A stretch of DNA of 54,517 nucleotides from Desulfobotulus alkaliphilus (GTDB lineage Bacteria; Desulfobacterota; Desulfobacteria; Desulfobacterales; ASO4-4), in NCBI RefSeq assembly GCF_007830435.1, contig NZ_VLLC01000023.1, positions 4,487 to 59,003 of the forward strand, read 5' to 3'. The notes beneath the pieces are model-generated. The model was not told the origin of the DNA and ran no database searches. It saw only the letters and a program-made list of their open reading frames with translations. This document shows positions 28,424 to 37,966 of the stretch, in pieces (position 1 is the stretch's first letter; each line of letters opens with the position of its first letter). The position numbers and the translations under genes were made by a program.

Positions 28424-29935
28424 ATGCAAGAAAACAAAAACGAAAATACCCAGGAAGATGCAGGAGATATTCTCAGCCAGAGGCGGCGTAAAAATAAGGA
28501 AATGAAAGCCGCAGGGATCAATCTCTATCCCAATGATTTTAAAGTTTCCCACGGTATCAATGCTGTCCGTCAGGAGATAGAGGGGGCACCTGACAGGATG
28601 GGGCCCGATGGACCTGTTTTTTCAGTGGCCGGGCGAATGATGGCCATCAACCGTTTTGGTAAATCTGCCTTTATCCGAATCAAGGACGGCAGTGGTGAGC
28701 TGATTCAGGCCTATCTCCAGTCTAAAATGCTGGGTGAGGCCTTTGATCTTTTCAAGCAGATGGATGTGGGGGATTTTGTGGGGGTAACAGGTACCCTTTT
28801 TACCACCCGCACGGGAGAGTGGACCCTGGATGCCAGTACTTTCAGACTTCTTTCCAAGGCAACCCGTCCTCTGCCTGAAAAATACCATGGCCTGAAGGAT
28901 CCGGAAAAGCGCTACCGCAAGCGTTATGTGGATCTCATTATGAATCCGGAAGTCCGGGAAATTTTTTTGCGCAGAAGCCGTATGATACAGGCGGTTAGGG
29001 AGTTTTTTATCACCCGCGGTTTCCTTGAGGTGGAAACACCCATGATGCAGGTGGTTGCCGGTGGTGCCGAGGCCACACCCTTTGTAACCCATCACAATGC
29101 GCTGGGGATGGATCTTTTTCTGCGTATCGCACCGGAGCTTTATCTCAAAAGGCTTGTGGTGGGTGGCTTTGATAAGGTCTTTGAAATAAACAGGAATTTT
29201 CGGAATGAGGGGGTGTCAACCCGTCATAATCCTGAATTCACCATGATGGAATTTTACTGGGCTTATGCTACAGATGCAGACCTCATGGCCCTCAGTGAAG
29301 AGCTTTTTGCCCATGTGGCAAAGGCGGTGACGGGTGATGTGGTGGTGAACTATCAGGGCCATGCCATACGTTTTGACGGAATCTGGCCGAAAATTCCCCT
29401 TCTGGATGCACTGGTTGAAATCGGTGGCGTGGATAAGAAGCTGCTGGATGACCGGGAAGGTCTGCTGGCCTTTGCAAAGGAAAAAAATATTTCCGTAACC
29501 AAGACGGAAAAACTGGGTAAGGTACTGACCAAACTTTTTGATGTTCTGGTGGAACCCAAACTGATACAGCCCACCTTTATCACGGGATATCCTGTGGAAG
29601 TTTCCCCTCTGTCCCGGCGGTCCGATAAAAATCCCATGCTGACGGAGCGCTTTGAGCTTTTTGTGGCGGGTCGTGAAATCGGTAATGGTTTTTCCGAGCT
29701 CAATGACCCGGAAGATCAACGACAACGCTTTCTCATGCAGGTTCAGGAACGGGAAGCCGGAGATGCCGAAGCCCATATGATGGATGAAGACTACATTGAA
29801 GCTCTGGAATACGGTATGCCCCCTACGGCAGGTCAGGGTATCGGCATGGACCGCCTGGCCATGCTTCTTACGGATGCTGCCTCCATACGGGAAGTGATTC
29901 TTTTCCCCCATATGAAACCCGTTTCTCATCAATAA
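28424..29935 (+). CDS. lysS: Lysyl-tRNA synthetase LysS (class II)
   Basis: A 503-residue class II synthetase that charges tRNA-Lys. An OB-fold anticodon-binding domain occupies about residues 60-165 (VAGRMMAINRFGKSAFIRIKD). Class II motif 1 is around FLEVETPMMQ. Motif 2 is FRNEGVSTRHNPEFTMMEFYWAY. Motif 3 is GIGMDRLAMLLTDAASIREV near the C-terminus. Length is normal. GGGAGAAATATAC precedes the start at somewhat long spacing. It is followed by the lol genes. Confidence 0.98.
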   Translation: MQENKNENTQEDAGDILSQRRRKNKEMKAAGINLYPNDFKVSHGINAVRQEIEGAPDRMGPDGPVFSVAGRMMAINRFGKSAFIRIKDGSGELIQAYLQSKMLGEAFDLFKQMDVGDFVGVTGTLFTTRTGEWTLDASTFRLLSKATRPLPEKYHGLKDPEKRYRKRYVDLIMNPEVREIFLRRSRMIQAVREFFITRGFLEVETPMMQVVAGGAEATPFVTHHNALGMDLFLRIAPELYLKRLVVGGFDKVFEINRNFRNEGVSTRHNPEFTMMEFYWAYATDADLMALSEELFAHVAKAVTGDVVVNYQGHAIRFDGIWPKIPLLDALVEIGGVDKKLLDDREGLLAFAKEKNISVTKTEKLGKVLTKLFDVLVEPKLIQPTFITGYPVEVSPLSRRSDKNPMLTERFELFVAGREIGNGFSELNDPEDQRQRFLMQVQEREAGDAEAHMMDEDYIEALEYGMPPTAGQGIGMDRLAMLLTDAASIREVILFPHMKPVSHQ

Positions 29936-29989
29936 ACAAAACGGCGGAGATTTCCGTCATTTTGTCCGGAAGGTGGTTTTATACACCCT

Positions 29990-31210
29990 ATGTCCCTTGA
30001 ACTGTTTATTGCAGGAAGATATCTCCGTGCCCGAAGAAAACAGGGCTTTATTTCCCTGACAGGTATCCTTTCCGTCTTTGGCGTTGCTTTGGGAGTCATG
30101 GCTCTTGTGGTGGTAATTGCCGTGATGAGTGGTGCGGAAAGGGATTTCAGAAAAAGGATTCTCGGTTTAGAGCCCCATATTCTTCTTATGGGACAGGGGG
30201 GGGGCGTGAGTAATGCCCATGAAGCCCAGGAGAGAATTCGTGCCTTCCCTGAAGTTGCAGGTACGGCTCCCTTTGTGTACGGTAAGGTGGTTCTGCGGGC
30301 ATCCGGCGGGATTGGCGGGGCCTTTCTCCGGGGCATTGATCCGGAAGCCCAGCGTGTTGCCATTGAAGGCATTGATCGTGAAAGTCTTCTTGAACAGCTG
30401 AAGGAGACGAAACCCGGTCATACCCCCGGCATTATTCTGGGCAGAACACTTGCTGCTGAGCTTAAAGTTGCCATCGGAGATACGGTACAGATTATGTCTC
30501 CGGAGTTTATGCTTTCTCCCGTGGGGATGCTGCCCAAGGTCCGCCGCTTTCAGGTGACGGGTTTTTTTTCATCCGGTCTCTTTGAGTACGATGGTGCCCT
30601 CGCATATATCCGCATGGATGAGGCCTCAAGGCTTCTGGGTATGGGAGAAAAGGTAACGGGTATCGGCGTATGGATAGATGATGTGTATGCGGCGGAAGAG
30701 CTTGGAAAAAGAATTCAGGAGGCGTTTGGCTGGGGCTACTGGACCCGCAACTGGATGGAGATGAACAAAAGCCTTTTTTCTGCCCTGAAGCTTGAAAAGA
30801 CAGCCATGTTCATCATTCTTACGCTGATTATTCTTGTGGCGGCCTTTAATATTGCCAGCTCTTTGATTATGATGGTGATGGAAAAAACAAGGGATATCTC
30901 CATTCTCATGGCCATGGGAGCCAGCCGGGCGCTGATCCGAAAAATTTTTGTTATTCAGGGAATGATTATCGGCATTCTGGGTACTTTTTTTGGTATTGTT
31001 TCCGGTGTGGCTCTCTGTCTGTTCCTGGAACGTTATCCCATTATCCGCCTTCCCGAAGCCTACCCCTTTACAACCCTTCCCGTTCTCCTTGAATGGAGTG
31101 ATGTCACGGTTATCGGAATTTCTTCCCTGCTGATCTGTTTTCTTTCAACCCTGTATCCTGCCATGCAGGCTTCCCGCCTTGATCCTGTGGAGGGTATCCG
31201 TTATGGATGA
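29990..31210 (+). CDS. Lipoprotein-releasing ABC transporter permease LolC/LolE
   Basis: A 406-residue permease. An N-terminal helix (GILSVFGVALGVMALVVVIAVMSG, about residues 22-45) precedes a periplasmic domain. Three C-terminal helices follow (LILVAAFNIASSLIMMVME, GMIIGILGTFFGIVSG, VTVIGISSLLICF). This is the LolC/LolE (FtsX-like) plan. A single copy followed by lolD is consistent with a homodimeric LolF-type LolCD arrangement, since no second permease gene is present here. It extracts mature lipoproteins from the inner membrane, downstream of the Lgt step encoded at 18374-19156. Confidence 0.93.
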   Translation: MSLELFIAGRYLRARRKQGFISLTGILSVFGVALGVMALVVVIAVMSGAERDFRKRILGLEPHILLMGQGGGVSNAHEAQERIRAFPEVAGTAPFVYGKVVLRASGGIGGAFLRGIDPEAQRVAIEGIDRESLLEQLKETKPGHTPGIILGRTLAAELKVAIGDTVQIMSPEFMLSPVGMLPKVRRFQVTGFFSSGLFEYDGALAYIRMDEASRLLGMGEKVTGIGVWIDDVYAAEELGKRIQEAFGWGYWTRNWMEMNKSLFSALKLEKTAMFIILTLIILVAAFNIASSLIMMVMEKTRDISILMAMGASRALIRKIFVIQGMIIGILGTFFGIVSGVALCLFLERYPIIRLPEAYPFTTLPVLLEWSDVTVIGISSLLICFLSTLYPAMQASRLDPVEGIRYG

Positions 31211-31922
31211 TGCCACGGTTACTCTGGAGCTTTGCGGGGTGCACAAGACGTTTCTTGATGGTGTACAGCCCGTGCCCGTACTGAAGGATGTGAACTGGAC
31301 GGTAAGCCGGAAAGACACCATTGCCATCGTAGGTCCTTCGGGCATTGGAAAATCCACACTGCTTCATATTATGGGTGCCCTGGATCGACCGGATTCAGGG
31401 AAGCTGCTTTTAAACGGTCGCAATGTCCTCTCCCTTGATGACGCAGGACTGGCCAAGGTTCGTAACCGGGTCATGGGTTTTGTTTTTCAGTTTCATCATA
31501 TGCTTCCGGAGTTTACGGCACTGGAAAATGTCATGATGCCTGCCCGTATTGCAGGGATTTCTGCTACCGAAGCCCGTGTGAGATCTGAAGAACTTTTAGA
31601 CCGCATGGGTCTTTGCCACCGCATGCATCACAGAACCGCCCAGCTTTCCGGAGGAGAGCAGCAGCGGACTGCCCTTGCCAGAGCCCTTGTCATGTCGCCT
31701 CCTTTTCTTTTAGCTGATGAACCCACAGGCAATCTGGATATTGATAACAGCAGAAAAGTCCATGAACTGCTCTTGGAAATCCATGAAGAAAGGCAGTGTG
31801 CCCTTGTTGTGGTGACCCATAATATGGAGTTGGCAGGGATGATGCAGACACAGATAACCCTGCGGGACGGTCTGGTTGCGAACCGGGATATACGGGTTCA
31901 GACCGCGCAGGGCCTGTTTTGA
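31203..31922 (+). CDS. lolD: Lipoprotein-releasing ABC transporter ATPase LolD
   Basis: A 239-residue ABC ATPase. Walker A is GPSGIGKST, the signature is [16 protein letters not shown], Walker B is [12 protein letters not shown] and the switch His is in VVVTHNM. The start at 31203 overlaps the permease gene by 8 bp and has GTGGAGGG upstream. Overlap and order make it the partner of the preceding permease. Confidence 0.96.
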   Translation: MDDATVTLELCGVHKTFLDGVQPVPVLKDVNWTVSRKDTIAIVGPSGIGKSTLLHIMGALDRPDSGKLLLNGRNVLSLDDAGLAKVRNRVMGFVFQFHHMLPEFTALENVMMPARIAGISATEARVRSEELLDRMGLCHRMHHRTAQLSGGEQQRTALARALVMSPPFLLADEPTGNLDIDNSRKVHELLLEIHEERQCALVVVTHNMELAGMMQTQITLRDGLVANRDIRVQTAQGLF

Positions 31923-32083
31923 CCCCATAATTCGCTGAAGCCGGAGCCTGTTTTCCGATGCGGGCACAGGGAAAGCAAGGCTTGTCTTTTCATTGTGGTT
32001 TTTTTGAAGTATAGCCAGTGGGCTGTTTCCATATGTTTTTTTCATTTTAAACCCTAGGGGCATTGACACCAGAGGATGGTTGT

Positions 32084-34765
32084 ATGAATCGGAGTTCTTT
32101 CTGTGGCTTTTGGCTGCTTTTGCTGATGATGCTGGGAAGTTTTACTGCGCATGCTGCGGAGTCTCCGCAGGTTTGGATTGCTCCTTTTTCCGTGGAAGGG
32201 GATCTGCGTTCCGTTAACCTCGGAAAACAGGTGGCTGAGAGGGTAGCCCGTGAACTGACGGATGCGGGACTTTCTTTTCAGATCGGGGAAGAACCTGGTA
32301 AAGATCTTGAGGATGTCCGGCAAAGGATGGCATCCGTGGGGGCAGAGTCTGCTGTATGGGGTCGTCTGATTCTTGAAAACGGCAGGTTCCGCCTTTCCGG
32401 AAGACTTTTTTCCGAAGACCTGGAGCGTCGTATCGTGGAAGAGGGTGCTTCCGTAGATACCCTTTTTCTGGCATCAGCCAGCCTGTCACGCAGGGTTGCG
32501 GATTTTCTTGTGGGTAAAGAAACAGTTGCCCTTGTGGAGATTGTAGGAAATCAGCGCATAGAAAGTGATGCTATCCTGAGGGTTATTAAGAGCGGACCGG
32601 GTGATGTTTATCTGCAAAAAGCCCTTTCCGATGATCTTGAGGCCATTTATGCCATGGGTTATTTTGATGATATACGCGTGGCTGTGGAGGAAAGGGATAT
32701 CGGCAAAGTTGTAATTTTTACGGTTCAGGAAAAGCCCACGGTACGCCAGATTTCTGTCCGGGGTAACCGGGTGTATAAAGATGACAAGGTCATGGAGGCG
32801 GTGACCACAAAGACCGGATCCATTCTCAATGTTTTTCAGGTAAGGCGGGATATTGAGCGGATCAGGGATCTTTACCGGACCAGAAATTATCACCATTCAG
32901 AAGTGCATTATGAGATCCGGGAGCTGGATAATAATCAGGCAGATCTTGTTTTTACTATTTCAGAGGGTGAAAAAGTAAAAATAACGGAGATTGTTTTTGA
33001 AGGCCGGGAGAGTTTTACCCACAGACAGCTGAGAAAACAGACAGGGCTTTCGGAAAAAGGTTTTTTTTCATGGCTGACGGGTTCCGGTGAGCTGAAACAG
33101 GAGGCTGTGCAGCATGCGGCAGCCCGGCTCACGGCCTTTTATCACAATGAGGGCTATGTGGATGCCAGGGTTTCAGATCCTGAAATCTCCTTTGAAGATT
33201 CCGAAGCCCGTATACTTTTCAGGATTGTTGAAGGACAGCGTTATCGCATAGGGGAAGTCTCTGTGGGCGGAGATCAGCTTTTGCCTGAAGATGTTCTTCT
33301 TTCCATGACCTCCATTGGAAATGAAGAATGGTACAAGAGGGACGTGGTGCATCAAGATATGATGGCACTTACGGATTTGTATGCGGATGCGGGCTATGCC
33401 AATACGGAGGTTTTCCCACAGCTGCGCAAGGATAGTGAGGCCGGGGTCGTGGATATTCTGTATATGGTCAGGCAGGGGGAACAGGTTTATATCGACCGCA
33501 TAGAGATCACGGGCAATGTGAAAACCCGGGACAAGGTGATTCGAAGACAAATTCCCCTGCTGGAGCAGGAACTTTATAGTGGTAGCAGAATAAGAAGGGG
33601 TGTGCGTAATCTGAACAGACTGGACTATTTTGAAGATGTGCAGATGGATATCCAGAGAACACAGGACCCTGAAAAAGTGGATCTTCTGGTGAGTGTAGAG
33701 GAAAAACCCACGGGTATGTTTACTTTTGGTGCCGGGTACAGTTCCCAGGACAATCTTTTTGGTCAGGTCTCCGTGACACAGCGGAACTTCATGGGAAAGG
33801 GGCAGACACTGAATCTCCGGGCGGACGTGAGCAGTACATCTACCAGGTATACTTTGAGTTTCACAGAACCCTATCTTTTTGACAAACCCCTTTCCGCTGG
33901 TTTTGATGTGTACAACTGGGACAGGGAATATAATGACTATACAAAAAAAAGTACGGGGGGGACCGTACGCCTTAGTTATCCCGTATGGGACTATACCCGG
34001 GCTTTTGTGTCCTATGGCATAGAAAGTTTTGACGTAAAGGTGGATTCGGGGAAGGAACAGCTGGTCAATGAAGACATTCTGGCCATGGAACCTTTAAGCC
34101 TTGCCAGTACCATGACTCTGGGGCTTAGTTATGATTCCACCAACCGCCTTTTTAATCCTTCCGAAGGTGCAAAGCACAGGTTGACTGTAAAACATGCGGG
34201 CGGACCTTTGGGTGGGGATATTGCCTTTACCAAATATACGGCCGAGGCAGGGTGGTATTTTCCCCTTTTCTGGGAGACGGTTTTTTTCATGCATGGTGAA
34301 ACCGGATATGTCCATAAAAACAGTGACGGCCACCTGCCGGATTATGAGAAATTCTATCTGGGGGGACTGAATTCCGTGCGTGGATACCGCTGGCGGGATA
34401 TTGCCGTATATTATGACGGAGACTATACTTACTATAAAAAGCATGAAGATGACACCATTACAAAGGAAACCATTAAATATAGAAAAAACAAGGGTGGAGA
34501 TAAATTCATACAGGCCAATTTGGAATTTATTTTTCCCCTTGTAAGGGAAGCCGGGCTGATGGGACTTGTTTTTTATGACATAGGCAATGTCTATGATACG
34601 GATGAACGTATCCGCATGGATGGCATTAAAAGAAGTGCGGGCTATGGTATCCGCTGGTTTTCTCCCATTGGTCCCATCAGACTGGAATATGGCATTCCAT
34701 TGGACAGAATTGATGGTTCCAAGCAGAGTGCCCGTTGGGAATTCACCATGGGTGGCGCATTTTAA
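32084..34765 (+). CDS. bamA: Outer membrane protein assembly factor BamA
   Basis: An 893-residue Omp85 protein. A signal peptide (FWLLLLMMLGSFTAHAA) is followed by an extra N-terminal domain, about residues 25-145. Its VWIAPFSVEGDLRSVNLG and AVWGRLI segments resemble a TolB-N or CsgG-like fold. Five POTRA domains then span roughly 150-560 (the first starts VALVEIVGNQRIE). The C-terminal barrel ends in Phe and includes FYLGGLNSVRGYRWRD, the Omp85 VRGY/F loop motif. BamA inserts beta-barrel proteins into the outer membrane. The start at 32084 fits the signal peptide and GAGGATGGTTGT upstream. It heads the envelope run skp-lpxD-fabZ-lpxA. Confidence 0.96.
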   Translation: MNRSSFCGFWLLLLMMLGSFTAHAAESPQVWIAPFSVEGDLRSVNLGKQVAERVARELTDAGLSFQIGEEPGKDLEDVRQRMASVGAESAVWGRLILENGRFRLSGRLFSEDLERRIVEEGASVDTLFLASASLSRRVADFLVGKETVALVEIVGNQRIESDAILRVIKSGPGDVYLQKALSDDLEAIYAMGYFDDIRVAVEERDIGKVVIFTVQEKPTVRQISVRGNRVYKDDKVMEAVTTKTGSILNVFQVRRDIERIRDLYRTRNYHHSEVHYEIRELDNNQADLVFTISEGEKVKITEIVFEGRESFTHRQLRKQTGLSEKGFFSWLTGSGELKQEAVQHAAARLTAFYHNEGYVDARVSDPEISFEDSEARILFRIVEGQRYRIGEVSVGGDQLLPEDVLLSMTSIGNEEWYKRDVVHQDMMALTDLYADAGYANTEVFPQLRKDSEAGVVDILYMVRQGEQVYIDRIEITGNVKTRDKVIRRQIPLLEQELYSGSRIRRGVRNLNRLDYFEDVQMDIQRTQDPEKVDLLVSVEEKPTGMFTFGAGYSSQDNLFGQVSVTQRNFMGKGQTLNLRADVSSTSTRYTLSFTEPYLFDKPLSAGFDVYNWDREYNDYTKKSTGGTVRLSYPVWDYTRAFVSYGIESFDVKVDSGKEQLVNEDILAMEPLSLASTMTLGLSYDSTNRLFNPSEGAKHRLTVKHAGGPLGGDIAFTKYTAEAGWYFPLFWETVFFMHGETGYVHKNSDGHLPDYEKFYLGGLNSVRGYRWRDIAVYYDGDYTYYKKHEDDTITKETIKYRKNKGGDKFIQANLEFIFPLVREAGLMGLVFYDIGNVYDTDERIRMDGIKRSAGYGIRWFSPIGPIRLEYGIPLDRIDGSKQSARWEFTMGGAF

Positions 34766-34798
34766 AAAAACTTATATCCTGAAGAAAGGAACAGAACG

Positions 34799-35329
34799 AT
34801 GAAGAAAATGATCCGTGGAGTACAGGTGCTCCTGCTTTGTCTGATGTTTGCCGGAACCGCTTTTGCCGCAGATGTGGCAAAAATTGGCGTGTTTGATTTT
34901 GAAACCTTCCTGAGAAATTCCAAGGCCGGGCAGCAGGCCAAAAATCAGGTGGCAGAGGAGGCCCGGAAGCTGGAAGCCCAGCTTGAGATGAAAAAGCAGG
35001 AAATTGAAAAAATGCGTGACAGCCTGATGCGGGAGGCTATGGTGCTTTCCGATGAGGCGAGAAGCCAGAGGGAGCGGGATCTGCAGATCAAGGCCATGGA
35101 CTTAAGAAACATGGAGCAGCGCTTCACCCGCTCTTTCAATCAGCAGCAGAATGACATCATGGCAAGGATTCAGGGGCAGGTCCGGGAGCTGATTCAGGAG
35201 ATTGGTGAAAAGGAGAACTATCTTCTGATTCTTGAAAATATTGGTGTGGTCTATGCTCCGGACCGGGTGGATATCACAGAGCGTCTGATTCTCAAACATG
35301 ATGAAAAGTATGGAAAAAGCGGGTCATGA
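34799..35329 (+). CDS. skp: Periplasmic chaperone Skp/OmpH family
   Basis: A 176-residue protein with a signal peptide (VQVLLLCLMFAGTAFAADV) and a long charged coiled-coil (AEEARKLEAQLEMKKQEIEKM to about residue 125), the tentacle of Skp. A short body closes with VVYAPDRVDITERLI. Skp holds unfolded outer-membrane proteins on their way to BamA. It lies 33 bp after bamA with AAGAAAGGAACAGAACG upstream, and overlaps lpxD by 4 bp (ATGA). Confidence 0.92.
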   Translation: MKKMIRGVQVLLLCLMFAGTAFAADVAKIGVFDFETFLRNSKAGQQAKNQVAEEARKLEAQLEMKKQEIEKMRDSLMREAMVLSDEARSQRERDLQIKAMDLRNMEQRFTRSFNQQQNDIMARIQGQVRELIQEIGEKENYLLILENIGVVYAPDRVDITERLILKHDEKYGKSGS

Positions 35330-36372
35330 AAAAGAAGGTGACACTGGCGGATCTTGCAGATATTTGCAAAGGCCGGGTTCTCGGAGATCCTGACTTTGAA
35401 GTCAGGGGCATTGCCCCCCTTGAAAATGCCGGTCCCGAAGACCTTTCCCTTGCCATGAATGCAAAATATCTTCGTCAGGCAGCTTCTTCCCGTGCCGGTG
35501 CCCTGATTGTGGGCGAGGGTGTGCAGGAAAAGCTTTTCGAGGGGAATTACCTGATCTCCGATGCGCCGTACTGGGCCTTTGCAAAAATTTTACAATTTTT
35601 CCATCCGGATCCCGCGCCCTGTAACCGCATCCATCCCAGCACCTTTGTGGGCGATAACTTTACCTGTAAAGGCAATCTCTTTACCGATGCCTTTGTGGTA
35701 ATCGGTCAGGATGTAGAGATGGGCGAGGACTGTCGCATCGGAGCCAACAGTGTCATCGGCGATGCCTGTGTTCTGGGAGATGGCTGCGTTATCTATCCCA
35801 ATGTGACCCTTTATCCGGGTACAAGGCTTGGCAACCGGGTGCGCATCCACAGCGGTTCTGTCATCGGATCCGATGGCTTCGGGTTTGCCCCCCGTCAGGG
35901 CAGCTGGGAGAAGATTCCTCACCTTGGCTCCGTTGAGCTGGGGGATGATGTGGAAATCGGTGCCGGATGCACACTGGACCGGGGTACCTTCGGATATACC
36001 CGGATCGGTAATGGTGTGAAGCTGGATGATCAGGTGCATATCGGTCACAATGTTCAGATTGGAGAGAATACCCTTCTGGTGGCCCAGGTGGGGATTGCAG
36101 GCAGCTCTCAGGTGGGAAAAAACAGCATTCTTGCCGGCAAGGTCGGTGTATCCGGCCATATTCGCATTGGAGACTGTGTACAGGTAGGACCCATGGCTGG
36201 TGTGGCCCACGATGTGGCTGATGGTCAGGTTGTGAGCGGTGCCCCTGAAATGCCCCACCGCCAATGGCTTAAAGTGCAACGTATTCTGCCAAGGCTTCCG
36301 GAAATGCGGAGGCGGATTGCGGCTCTGGAGAGGAAGCTCGGCATGGACGCTAAAGAAGGAACTGAAACATGA
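35326..36372 (+). CDS. lpxD: UDP-3-O-acylglucosamine N-acyltransferase LpxD
   Basis: A 348-residue left-handed parallel beta-helix acyltransferase with an N-terminal uridine-binding domain (about residues 1-100). Hexapeptide repeats run from about 100 to 300, with the catalytic His in DDQVHIGHNVQIGENTLLVAQ and the SDGFGFAP segment. LpxD adds the second acyl chain in lipid A synthesis. It overlaps skp and fabZ by 4 bp each, so it is translated as part of a coupled run. Confidence 0.97.
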   Translation: MKKKVTLADLADICKGRVLGDPDFEVRGIAPLENAGPEDLSLAMNAKYLRQAASSRAGALIVGEGVQEKLFEGNYLISDAPYWAFAKILQFFHPDPAPCNRIHPSTFVGDNFTCKGNLFTDAFVVIGQDVEMGEDCRIGANSVIGDACVLGDGCVIYPNVTLYPGTRLGNRVRIHSGSVIGSDGFGFAPRQGSWEKIPHLGSVELGDDVEIGAGCTLDRGTFGYTRIGNGVKLDDQVHIGHNVQIGENTLLVAQVGIAGSSQVGKNSILAGKVGVSGHIRIGDCVQVGPMAGVAHDVADGQVVSGAPEMPHRQWLKVQRILPRLPEMRRRIAALERKLGMDAKEGTET

Positions 36373-36827
36373 TCGTGGATGCAGAAGGAGGCGGTGGAAT
36401 TGATATTGTTGGTATTCTAAATTATCTTCCCCACCGCTATCCTTTTCTTCTGGTGGACAGGGTTTTGTCACTGGAAGTGGGCAAATCCATCTCTGCCATA
36501 AAAAATGTAAGCATCAATGAACCGTTTTTCACAGGACACTTTCCTGATTTTCCCATTATGCCGGGCGTGCTGATTCTGGAAGCCATGGGGCAGGCGGGTG
36601 GCATTCTGGCCTATGCTTCATGGCCGGAAGAAAAAAGAAAATATCCTCTCTTTCTTACGGGTGCGGACAAAGCCCGTTTCCGGCGTAAAGTGCTTCCCGG
36701 TGATCAGATCCGGATGGAAGTAATCCTTATGAAACTGAAATCCAGAGCGGTAAAAATGCGCGGTGTGGCCACGGTGGATGGGGCCGTTGCCGTAGAAGCC
36801 GAGTTTATGGCCGTTCTGGGAGATTAG
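36369..36827 (+). CDS. fabZ: (3R)-hydroxyacyl-ACP dehydratase FabZ
   Basis: A 152-residue hot-dog fold dehydratase of fatty acid synthesis. The catalytic His and Glu lie in FFTGHFPDFPIMPGVLILEAMGQ. The start LPHRYPFLLVDRV is standard after about 19 leader residues. FabZ and the Lpx acyltransferases compete for hydroxyacyl-ACP, which explains the linkage. The start overlaps the lpxD stop (ATGA). Confidence 0.97.
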   Translation: MIVDAEGGGGIDIVGILNYLPHRYPFLLVDRVLSLEVGKSISAIKNVSINEPFFTGHFPDFPIMPGVLILEAMGQAGGILAYASWPEEKRKYPLFLTGADKARFRRKVLPGDQIRMEVILMKLKSRAVKMRGVATVDGAVAVEAEFMAVLGD

Positions 36828-36836
36828 GAATGGACT

Positions 36837-37610
36837 ATGGCTATTCATCCCACAGCCATTGTGGATGCAGGGGCAGAAATTGGCGATGATGTGGAAATCG
36901 GACCCTTTGCCATTGTAAAGGAACAGGTGTGTATCGGCGCAAGAACCCGCATTGGCGCCTATTCCATGGTTGATCACTATACGGAAATCGGTCCTGACTG
37001 TGTGATTTTTCCCTATGCCGCCGTTGGTGGCGATCCCCAGGATCTTAAATTCAGGGGAGAAAAATCCTGGCTCAAGGTGGGGCGAAAGACGGTAATCCGT
37101 GAATTTGCAACCCTTCACAGAGGCACGGCCCTTGGGGGTGGACTGACTTCCGTGGGAGAAGAAAATCTTCTCATGGCCTACTGCCATGTGGCCCATGACT
37201 GCCATACGGGAAAAGGTGTTATTCTTTCCAACAATGCTACCCTTGCGGGGCACGTTACTTTAGGGGACCATGTTATTGTGGGCGGTCTTGCCGCAGTGCA
37301 TCAGTTTGTGAAGGTGGGGGATCATGCCTATATTGGCGGAAAATCCGCCGTGGTCAAGGATATTCCCCCCTATGTCATTGCATCGGGAGACCGGGCCACC
37401 CTGCATGGCCTGAACAAGGTGGGGCTTCGAAGACGGGAATTCCCCGAAGAAACCTTAAAACATCTGAAACAGGCTTACAGAATTATCTTCCGGTATGGCC
37501 TTACCCTGAAGGAGGCCATTGAAAGGGTGCGTGCAAGTGTAGAACTGGTCCCTGAGGTCTGTGAGTTTATTGAATTCATAAAAAATTCGGACCGGGGGAT
37601 TACCCGCTAG
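36837..37610 (+). CDS. lpxA: UDP-N-acetylglucosamine acyltransferase LpxA
   Basis: A 257-residue hexapeptide-repeat acyltransferase, first step of lipid A synthesis. It opens IHPTAIVDAGAEIGDDVEIGPFA. The catalytic His is in YCHVAHDCHTG. The C-terminal helical part includes GLNKVGLRRREFPEE. AGGAATGGACT precedes the start. It ends the tight bamA-to-lpxA run; a 356-bp repeat-filled gap follows before lpxI. Confidence 0.97.
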   Translation: MAIHPTAIVDAGAEIGDDVEIGPFAIVKEQVCIGARTRIGAYSMVDHYTEIGPDCVIFPYAAVGGDPQDLKFRGEKSWLKVGRKTVIREFATLHRGTALGGGLTSVGEENLLMAYCHVAHDCHTGKGVILSNNATLAGHVTLGDHVIVGGLAAVHQFVKVGDHAYIGGKSAVVKDIPPYVIASGDRATLHGLNKVGLRRREFPEETLKHLKQAYRIIFRYGLTLKEAIERVRASVELVPEVCEFIEFIKNSDRGITR

Positions 37611-37611
37611 T

Positions 37612-37947
37612 CCGTTAGAAGCAGCTCACGCTCTGTTAGGGCATCTTGTCGTAGAGTAACTTGTGCCGGATTCAAACTCATTTCGGTCAGTGATTGATAA
37701 TTGACCATTTTTTACGTTTTTGAATTAAAAGAGCTAAATTTAAGTTACTCAGAAGCAACCCACGCCGTGTTGCGGCGTTTTGTCATAAAGTAACTTTTGA
37801 AGTTACTCAGAAGCAGCTCACGCCCTGCTAGGGCGTCTTGTCATAGAGTAACTTGTGCAGGATTCAAACTCATTTCGATCAGTGATGGATAATTGGCCAT
37901 TTTTTAAGCTTTTGAATTAAAAGAACTAAATTCAAGTTACTCAGAAG
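37612..37947 (+). repeat. Tandem structured repeats between lpxA and lpxI
   Basis: Three copies of a ~55-bp palindromic unit are present at 37612-37662 (5' end decayed), 37742-37796 and 37800-37854, and a fourth start lies at 37934-37947. Each intact unit begins AAGTTACT and ends AGTAACTT (8-bp stem), with an inner hairpin around ACGCC...GGCGT. The first and third units are each followed by the same ~80 bp (GGATTCAAACTCATTTCG to TTTGAATTAAAAGA), so a ~140-bp block is duplicated. There is no coding potential. It fills the whole lpxA-lpxI gap. Confidence 0.85.
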
Positions 37948-37966
37948 AAAGGAGAGGCGGCGTCCC

